From CAYNFH01 sp964396385 (lineage in GTDB: Bacteria; Armatimonadota; Chthonomonadetes; Chthonomonadales; CAJBBX01), in NCBI GenBank assembly GCA_964396385.1, contig CAYNFH010000005.1:1-63590 (forward strand): a DNA stretch of 63,590 nt, written 5' to 3'. Of the stretch, positions 58,199 through 63,590 are shown piece by piece (positions within the stretch are counted from its first letter, which is position 1; the number at the start of each line of letters is the position of its first letter). A program made the position numbers and the translations under genes. The notes under the pieces were generated by a model. That model did no database searches and was not told where the DNA came from. It saw nothing but the letters and a program-made list of their open reading frames with translations.

Positions 58199-59866
58199 TC
58201 GCATCGGACAGACTTCGGAATCCAGCGCGGCCCGCTCGTAGAGCGGCAGGCGCTTTCCGGGCGGGGTCATCGAGACGACGGTGTCGCCTCGCCACCTGAT
58301 GCGCAGGTCCCAGTCCAGCAGCCGCTCGTCGCGCGTCTTCACCTCCAGCGGGAAGCGCACTGCGAGCTGGTCTCCGGCGCCGGCCTCTTCAATGCGGACG
58401 TAAGAGCCGCTCCAGGAGAACGGTACCGCCTCCCCGTTTCGCTCAACGGCAACCGCCCCGTCGCCACCCTCTGCTCCTCTCGCCCGCTCCCGTCCTCCGC
58501 CGCCCGGAGTGCGCACGAACAACGGGCCGGGTGAGCGGAGGCGCACCTCCACCCGGCCCTCGTGCGGCAGCCAGCTCAGCACGTCCGCGTCGGGGCCGAA
58601 GCGGTTGAGTGGCAGGTTCACGTAGAGGCCGTCGTCCCGGCGGGTCATGATCTTCTCCCATGCCTGGTACAGCGCCCGCGGCCCGGCCCCGCAGCAGCAG
58701 CCCATCATCACGCCGTCCACCACGAATTCGTTGGGCAGCGTCCGCCCCGCGTAGCCGCCCATGATCCGCGCGTCCATATCCACGTAGGAGTTCTGAGCCG
58801 TCTCGTCCGGCAGAGAGTCCTTACGCGGCTTCAGCCAGTCCTTTCGCGACCATTGGCTCTCCAGCAGGTGGTTGCGCGTGAACCGCTCCGCATGGGTCCA
58901 GTACTCCTCGTAACCCGCCTCCGCCAGCCTCAGCGCGACGTGCAGCATGTCCGTGATGTTGCACGTTTCGCTGTGCTTGGTGGTCTGCCGATGCTCTGTC
59001 CCAATCCCCTCCGGGAACCACCCGAACGAGCCGCAGGACGTTGCCATTGCCCAGTCGAACGCCCGCCTCACCCACTCCACCAGCTCCGGCTTGCCCACCA
59101 GGAGCGCGTACTCAAGCACGCCGGCCATGGAGAGCGACCGCGTGTGGAAGTGGCCCGCGGCCAGGTGCATCTCGTCCGGCCAGAAGGAGCCGTCCGGCCG
59201 GAAGATGTGGCTCTCGTCCACGATGTAGTGCATGAACCGCCGCCCCAGCTCCAGCGCCCGCTCATTGCCCGTGGCCGCCGCATAGGTAACGAGCGGCAGT
59301 ATCAGGGCTCCGCCGTTGTAGCAGCACGGCTCGCCTGGCACGGTGGGGTTCCACGCGTCCGGAAACCGGCCGGGATAGGGGAAGTAGCAGAAGGAGTGCC
59401 CGGCGCGCCGGCGCGCGATGTGGATGGCGATGGACCACAACCCCTCCACCATCCGGTCGATCAGCGCCTTCGTCTCCGGTTGCCGCTCCATCAGGTACCA
59501 GGTGACCAGCGCGTTCAGGGCGCGGCTCTGGTCGAACATCTCCGCTTCGCCCACGCACCAGGGCGTCTCCGGCCGGTAGGCCAGCCCATCGTTTGGATGG
59601 AGGCTCTGCACCAGGATCCGGCGGAACCCCTCCTCCACCTCTGTACCTGCTGTGTCGCCGGTCATCTCCCGCGCCAGAAGGAGCGAGTCGATGTACCGGC
59701 TGGTGACGTCGATGGTATCCCATGCGTTGTGCGTGGCCACCGGCGGGTCCGTGGTGACGTTGATATAGAAGTAGGGGTAACCGGTCTGGTGGTCGTGATT
59801 GGCCGTCATGTGGCCAATCGCCAGCCGCGCCCGGTCGCGCAGGTCCAGCGTATCCGGAACGAGCAT
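58193..59866 (-). CDS. DUF1680 / GH127-like glycoside hydrolase A
   Basis: 557 residues from ATG 59866 (AGGAG upstream); open frame before this is antisense to the divergent gene. An all-helical (alpha/alpha)6 barrel is suggested by repeated aromatic helices. GH127-type zinc-thiolate motifs are recognisable: Glu300-x-Cys302 in KHSETCNITDML and Cys390-392 in MMGCCCGAGPRAL. In GH127 beta-L-arabinofuranosidases, one such Cys is the nucleophile. A further CC pair occurs in PGEPCCYNGG. No signal peptide, so cytoplasmic. The substrate is probably an arabinose-bearing or related glycan; not certain. Confidence 0.75.
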   Translation of the reverse strand: MLVPDTLDLRDRARLAIGHMTANHDHQTGYPYFYINVTTDPPVATHNAWDTIDVTSRYIDSLLLAREMTGDTAGTEVEEGFRRILVQSLHPNDGLAYRPETPWCVGEAEMFDQSRALNALVTWYLMERQPETKALIDRMVEGLWSIAIHIARRRAGHSFCYFPYPGRFPDAWNPTVPGEPCCYNGGALILPLVTYAAATGNERALELGRRFMHYIVDESHIFRPDGSFWPDEMHLAAGHFHTRSLSMAGVLEYALLVGKPELVEWVRRAFDWAMATSCGSFGWFPEGIGTEHRQTTKHSETCNITDMLHVALRLAEAGYEEYWTHAERFTRNHLLESQWSRKDWLKPRKDSLPDETAQNSYVDMDARIMGGYAGRTLPNEFVVDGVMMGCCCGAGPRALYQAWEKIMTRRDDGLYVNLPLNRFGPDADVLSWLPHEGRVEVRLRSPGPLFVRTPGGGGRERARGAEGGDGAVAVERNGEAVPFSWSGSYVRIEEAGAGDQLAVRFPLEVKTRDERLLDWDLRIRWRGDTVVSMTPPGKRLPLYERAALDSEVCPMRE

Positions 59867-59995
59867 GAAGAAGCTCCTGTCGGCTAAGAGTGTGTGATCA
59901 GGTTCGGCACTCACCCGTGCTACCCCTTGCCGGGCAGGACCGAGCAGGTTTATCCCGAACGCGTTATCGATATGCCAGTCCAAGAAGACGAGAGT

Positions 59996-61726
59996 ATGAA
60001 GTACCGGCCGTTGAAGGATGGTTCCGTCATCCAGGCGCAGGGTACGCTGGACCGCCGCTTCCGCGCCGCGTTCCGGCGGTTGGTGGAGGGCCCGGAGTAT
60101 ACGCGCGAGTTCATCCTCTCCGACGTCACCGGAGACTTCTGGCGCGTCTTCACCGAGTACTGCGGCGACATATCCGGCCGGTATCTCGGCGCGGTGGCCC
60201 TGGGTCGCACCTACACGCGTCATCCCTGTCCACGTGTGGACGAGGTGGCGCAAGGCGTCATCCAGGCGCAGAGGGAGGATGGCCACTTCAACCTGGATCT
60301 GGCTCCGGACACCATCCACTATCCTCTGATCTACGGCCATGGACGCTTACTCCAGGGCCTGGTGGAGTACCACTCCGTCACTCCTAGCTCCGTCGTGCTC
60401 GGCGCCATCCGGCGGCTGGCGGACTATTTCGTCCAGACAGCGCCGCGCTGGAGCGCTCCGGAGGTAGTGGAGAACGAGGAGTTCATCTACTACACGCAGG
60501 CCCTGGAGGGAATTGTCGGCGCATTCCGGCTCACCGGCGATCGCCATCACCTGGAGTTAGCCCGGTCGATGGCCGGCCTCCTCTGGTCCGAGCCCAAACA
60601 CCACTCTCACTCTTATCTCTCCAGCCTGCTGGGTGTCCTGGCCCTCTATGACGCCACCGGCGAGGAACCGTATCTGCGCTTCGTTACCGAACGGAGAGAC
60701 CAAGTCGCCGCAATGGTGACCGTAGACGGCGGTGTCACGGAGATGCTCCCGGACAAGCACGTCACGGAGTACTGCTCCGTGGCGGATTGGTTCATGCTCA
60801 ACGCCAGGCTCGGCCACGTGACCGGCCAGGCCGCCTACTACGAGGCAGCCGAGCGTATCCTGCTGAACGCCGTCTTCTTCAATCAGTTCGCCAACGGCGG
60901 TTTCGGCACATGGCGCGTGGACCGCAACAACGGCTACCTGGGCCGGGTGGAGGTAGGCAGCGCGGAGGCCTACTGGTGCTGCAGCTTTCACGGCGTACGC
61001 TCGCTATATGAGGCACTCATCCACATGTACACGGTGTCTGCCGAAGGAGTCCGCGTCAACCTGTTCATGGACAGTACGGTTCGCCTGCCGGATTTGGGCG
61101 GGATCACCATTCGGCAGCAGACAACCTATCCCGTCTCCGGTCGCGTCACTCTCACCGTCTCCGCTCCATCCAACCGGCAGCACACTCTGGAGCTGCGCTT
61201 GCCCTCCTGGGCGCGCTGGCCTGATCTCCGCCTCAACGGGGAGCCGTGCCCGTACGAGGTGCGGGACGGCTATCTCTGCGTGAGCCGCGCGTGGGGCTCG
61301 TCGGACGAGCTGCTCCTCCAGTTCGGCATGGATCTGAGGCTGGAGGGAGCGCTCCCCGCCGAGTGCCTGGCTATAGGAGAGACGTTGGAGCGTGTCTCGC
61401 TCTGGTGGGGACCGGTTCTGCTGGCTATCGACGAGATGTACAACGCGCGAGGGCCGAGCGACGCTGCCACTCCTTGGACCGCCCCCTCCTGCCTGCTCCT
61501 GCCTCCCGGCTCGCCTGCCTTGCCCGTTGCGCCGGCCCTTCCCGTGCCCGCGGAATGGCCGGGGCTTCAGTTCCAGGCGCGGGCTCTATCCGATCCGGGC
61601 GCCGGAGAGGGCCCGCCTCAGGGCGTCACGCTCACTCCATTGGCCCGTCGCATGGAGCTCCAGCCCACGTGCGCCCCCAGCACGCGGACCCGCTATGATG
61701 TCCGCGTCGTCTCCGGGCACTCCTGA
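59996..61726 (+). CDS. DUF1680 / GH127-like glycoside hydrolase B
   Basis: 576 residues from ATG 59996; ATG 59972 is an alternative. GH127-type residues: Glu258-x-Cys260 in VTEYCSVADWFMLNARL and Cys328-Cys329 in AYWCCSFHGVRSLYEA, the expected Zn/nucleophile set. The catalytic (alpha/alpha)6 barrel spans about 60-380 and beta-sandwich domains follow (VRVNLFMDSTVRLPDLGGITIRQ; LELRLPSWARWPDLRLNG). No signal peptide. Divergent from hydrolase A over a 129-base region, so both are probably switched on together and act in sequence on one imported glycan. Confidence 0.8.
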   Translation: MKYRPLKDGSVIQAQGTLDRRFRAAFRRLVEGPEYTREFILSDVTGDFWRVFTEYCGDISGRYLGAVALGRTYTRHPCPRVDEVAQGVIQAQREDGHFNLDLAPDTIHYPLIYGHGRLLQGLVEYHSVTPSSVVLGAIRRLADYFVQTAPRWSAPEVVENEEFIYYTQALEGIVGAFRLTGDRHHLELARSMAGLLWSEPKHHSHSYLSSLLGVLALYDATGEEPYLRFVTERRDQVAAMVTVDGGVTEMLPDKHVTEYCSVADWFMLNARLGHVTGQAAYYEAAERILLNAVFFNQFANGGFGTWRVDRNNGYLGRVEVGSAEAYWCCSFHGVRSLYEALIHMYTVSAEGVRVNLFMDSTVRLPDLGGITIRQQTTYPVSGRVTLTVSAPSNRQHTLELRLPSWARWPDLRLNGEPCPYEVRDGYLCVSRAWGSSDELLLQFGMDLRLEGALPAECLAIGETLERVSLWWGPVLLAIDEMYNARGPSDAATPWTAPSCLLLPPGSPALPVAPALPVPAEWPGLQFQARALSDPGAGEGPPQGVTLTPLARRMELQPTCAPSTRTRYDVRVVSGHS

Positions 61727-61787
61727 AGGAAGAGATCGCCCGTCCAATGATCCCAACACGGCCTTGCTGCCGCTCTCCCGGCGGCCT

Positions 61788-62849
61788 CTAGCCGGCGCTT
61801 GCGCCGCGCGCCAGATCCCGCAGCCGCTTCCGCGCGGCTGCATCGTTCGGATCCGAGGTCAGCCGGATCCGAAGCGCATCGAGCGTACGCTGGTACTGCC
61901 GTGCCGCCTCGAACCGGCGCCGCACCCTGGCGCTCTCCCGCGCCTGTCCGGTCGCGGCCAGCGCTAAGCTGAGCCGATACAGAGCATCCGTGAAACCGGG
62001 GTTGCGCCTGGATGCTTCTTTGAAAGCTTCTACCGCTTCAGAGCTTCGGCCCTGCTGGGTCAGGAGCAGTCCTCGGTAGTACGGGACCAGCGGCGAGTGC
62101 GGCCGAAGGCGGTCGGCCTGTGCTAGCGCCGCTTTCGCCCTGAGCGCCTCCTCCGGCGTGTGCGCGGTTCTGGCCCGGGTCCCGGCCAGGAGCAGCCAGG
62201 CCCGGCCGTTATCCGGCTGCCGCTCCACCGCCCGCGACATCAGCCGTTCCGCGTCATCGGCGCGGCCTTCAATATCTGCCAGGTAGCCCCGTGCGCACAG
62301 CGCAGTGCCCGAGCCGGATTCGGCCAGCCGCAGTGCCAGGGTGTTCGCCTCGGCCGTATTATGCTCGTCCGCCAGCAGGCAGACCAGCATTGCTCGCCCC
62401 GCCGTGTTGCTCCCGTCCAGCTTCAAGGCCTCCCGCAGCGCATTCTCCGCCGGACCGCGGCTGCCCAGGGCGTAGTACACTTCGCCCAGCGCGGCGTGCG
62501 CCTCCGCGGACCCCGGCTCCAGCCGCACGGCCTCCAGCGCCGGAGCGAGCGCGTCCGCCGGCATGTCGGACTGGAGCAGCGCCCGGGCCTGCGCGATCTT
62601 GGCACAACCGCCCGTGCCGGCCCCGTAGACCTCCGCCGCCGCGTCCGACTTTCCCTCCGCAAGCAGTCTCTGTCCCAGCTCCCGTCGCGCCTCCGCATCT
62701 TCCGGATGGGAGAGAGTCCGCGCCATCAGGTCGCCGGAACTCATCCTCTCAAGCCGCCACCTCCGCCCGCCCGGTGTGCCATACACGCACCAGAGCCCAA
62801 CCAGCACAAAGAACACGGGCGATATCAACCAACGCAGCCGGCCTTTCAC
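61788..62849 (-). CDS. Membrane-anchored TPR protein (third TPR-ASPIC pair)
   Basis: 353 residues from GTG 62849, which overlaps the ASPIC gene's stop (GTGA) and has GGGAGCGGGAG upstream; the longer open frame is antisense noise. Amino-terminal anchor (LISPVFFVLVGLWCVYG), then about eight TPR units (AHAALGEVYYALGSRGPAENALREALKLDG; YYRGLLLTQQGRSSEAVEAFKEASRRNPGF). Here the TPR gene follows rather than precedes its ASPIC partner. Confidence 0.85.
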   Translation of the reverse strand: MKGRLRWLISPVFFVLVGLWCVYGTPGGRRWRLERMSSGDLMARTLSHPEDAEARRELGQRLLAEGKSDAAAEVYGAGTGGCAKIAQARALLQSDMPADALAPALEAVRLEPGSAEAHAALGEVYYALGSRGPAENALREALKLDGSNTAGRAMLVCLLADEHNTAEANTLALRLAESGSGTALCARGYLADIEGRADDAERLMSRAVERQPDNGRAWLLLAGTRARTAHTPEEALRAKAALAQADRLRPHSPLVPYYRGLLLTQQGRSSEAVEAFKEASRRNPGFTDALYRLSLALAATGQARESARVRRRFEAARQYQRTLDALRIRLTSDPNDAAARKRLRDLARGASAG

Positions 62850-63590
62850 CTCCCGCTCCCTTGCCGGCGCGTCGGCCCGCTCTCCTTCAGCGCCACATAC
62901 CGATCCATGCCCGGCCGTTCCACCACCGTCGTGCCGCCGCCGGGCCACCGGACAGTCAGCCTCGTCACCGCGCTTGCCGCCCCCAGCCCAAAGTGCACGC
63001 GAGGGTCGCACGCGGAGAGATAGCTGCGGCACGTCTGCGACTCCCCCACGAATCGTCTCCCGCCGGCCTCCACTGTCACGCGCGCCCCGATGGCGTCGCG
63101 CCCGGCATTCCGGCTGATGAGCCGCACGCCAAGCCAGTGGTACACCCCGCCTTGCTCGTTGTGCAGCAGCTCCGGCGTGCCCTCCAGGTTCGCCACCACC
63201 GCGTCCATCCGGCCGTCACCATCGTAGTCACACACGGCGAGCGCCCTCCCCACGATTGGCCGTGTGAGCGCGGGTCCCCCTTCGGCGGTGGCGTCCACAA
63301 AGTGGCTGCCGAGGTTGTGGAAAAGCTGCATCGGCTGGGCGTACTCGGTAGGTGGGTGGATCTGGTGCACCGTGTCCTGGACGTGGCCATCCGCGAAGAG
63401 CAGGTCCGGCAGCCCGTCGTTATCGTAGTCCAGGAAAGCGGCCCCAAACGCCAGCCGGTTGCGGGACGCGTCCCCGATGCCGGCTGTGAAGCTCGCGTAG
63501 CCAAACGTGCCCTGGTCCGTGTTTCGGTAGAGGCTGTCAGGCTCGTCCTGGAAGGTGGCGACTACCAGGTCCAGCCGTCCGTCGCCATCG
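62846..63590 (-). CDS. FG-GAP/ASPIC-UnbV protein, C-terminal part (runs off right edge)
   Basis: 248 codons are visible in one frame from the right edge. FG-GAP loops (DGDGRLDLVVATFQ, LDYDNDGLPDLLFADG, CDYDGDGRMDAVVANL) and a carboxyl ASPIC/UnbV domain (IGARVTVEAGGRRFVGES ... VHFGLGAASAVTRLTVRWPGG) match the cassette 1 and 2 proteins. The start is outside the window. It ends in TGA overlapping the GTG of the TPR gene, so the two are co-translated. Whether a pilin and LacI gene lie further right cannot be seen. Confidence 0.9.
   Translation of the reverse strand, partial: DGDGRLDLVVATFQDEPDSLYRNTDQGTFGYASFTAGIGDASRNRLAFGAAFLDYDNDGLPDLLFADGHVQDTVHQIHPPTEYAQPMQLFHNLGSHFVDATAEGGPALTRPIVGRALAVCDYDGDGRMDAVVANLEGTPELLHNEQGGVYHWLGVRLISRNAGRDAIGARVTVEAGGRRFVGESQTCRSYLSACDPRVHFGLGAASAVTRLTVRWPGGGTTVVERPGMDRYVALKESGPTRRQGSGR

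Noticed and set aside
58193..60340. Start of DUF1680 hydrolase A at the far upstream end of the open frame
   Set aside because: The extra 158 residues are antisense to hydrolase B and lack similarity; ATG 59866 has AGGAG at proper spacing.

Overview
The window is about 63.6 kb of GC-rich, gene-dense bacterial chromosome. The best guess for the organism is Armatimonadota or a close diderm relative. This is inferred from two DUF1559 prepilin-like proteins with an FTLIELLVVIA...FPVFAQAREKAR amino end, an outer-membrane porin carrying an SLH domain, several FG-GAP/ASPIC-UnbV proteins with TPR partners, LacI regulators and many glycoside hydrolases. No rRNA, tRNA, CRISPR array, insertion sequence or phage gene was seen.

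Layout. 1-2.4 kb: the start of a phosphoketolase gene running off the left edge; an exported thioredoxin-like/AhpD-like protein interrupted by one in-frame TGA exactly at the second Cys of its CxxC site (a probable selenoprotein); and a TlpA-like protein. 2.6-9.6 kb: a secreted glycoside hydrolase, a kelch protein, a methyltransferase and an Ada-AlkA/Ogt alkylation-repair pair. 9.6-16.2 kb: cassette 1 on the minus strand (LacI, DUF1559 pilin, small membrane protein, TPR, ASPIC/UnbV, TPR). 16.4-20.9 kb: c-di-GMP genes (PilZ, HD-GYP/GAF/GGDEF, GGDEF). 21.4-39.5 kb: two tripartite RND efflux operons. One is headed by an ECF sigma and putative anti-sigma factor, the other by a response regulator and histidine kinase. 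Between them lies an SLH porin behind a four-repeat PHO-box-like site. 39.8-46.7 kb: a truncated methyltransferase, an amidohydrolase, a RibD-like reductase, folE, a Gfo/Idh oxidoreductase, an erythromycin-esterase-like protein and a GNAT acetyltransferase. 46.7-49.5 kb: a GH42 beta-galactosidase in one operon with a retropepsin-like protease and a small partner. 49.9-55.2 kb: cassette 2 (ASPIC/UnbV, TPR, lipoprotein, pilin, divergent LacI). 55.2-61.7 kb: a Uma2 remnant, a Zn-alcohol dehydrogenase, a PAS-GAF-HisKA_2 kinase and two divergent DUF1680/GH127-like hydrolases. 61.8 kb to the end: a third TPR-ASPIC/UnbV pair, cut by the right edge.

Two patterns run through the window. First, the set LacI / DUF1559 pilin / small exported protein / TPR / FG-GAP-ASPIC is repeated, which suggests a sugar-responsive cell-surface module. 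Second, about 16 copies of a small dispersed element sit at gene borders. Most have a core near CGGAATCCGGA flanked by arms built of 7- or 8-base iterated units whose right half is roughly the reverse complement of the left. The arm sequence differs from copy to copy while the architecture is kept. Copies supply start or stop codons, and two lie inside reading frames (the GH42 gene and one ASPIC gene).

All calls come from reading sequence and translations by eye. No database search or folding program was run.
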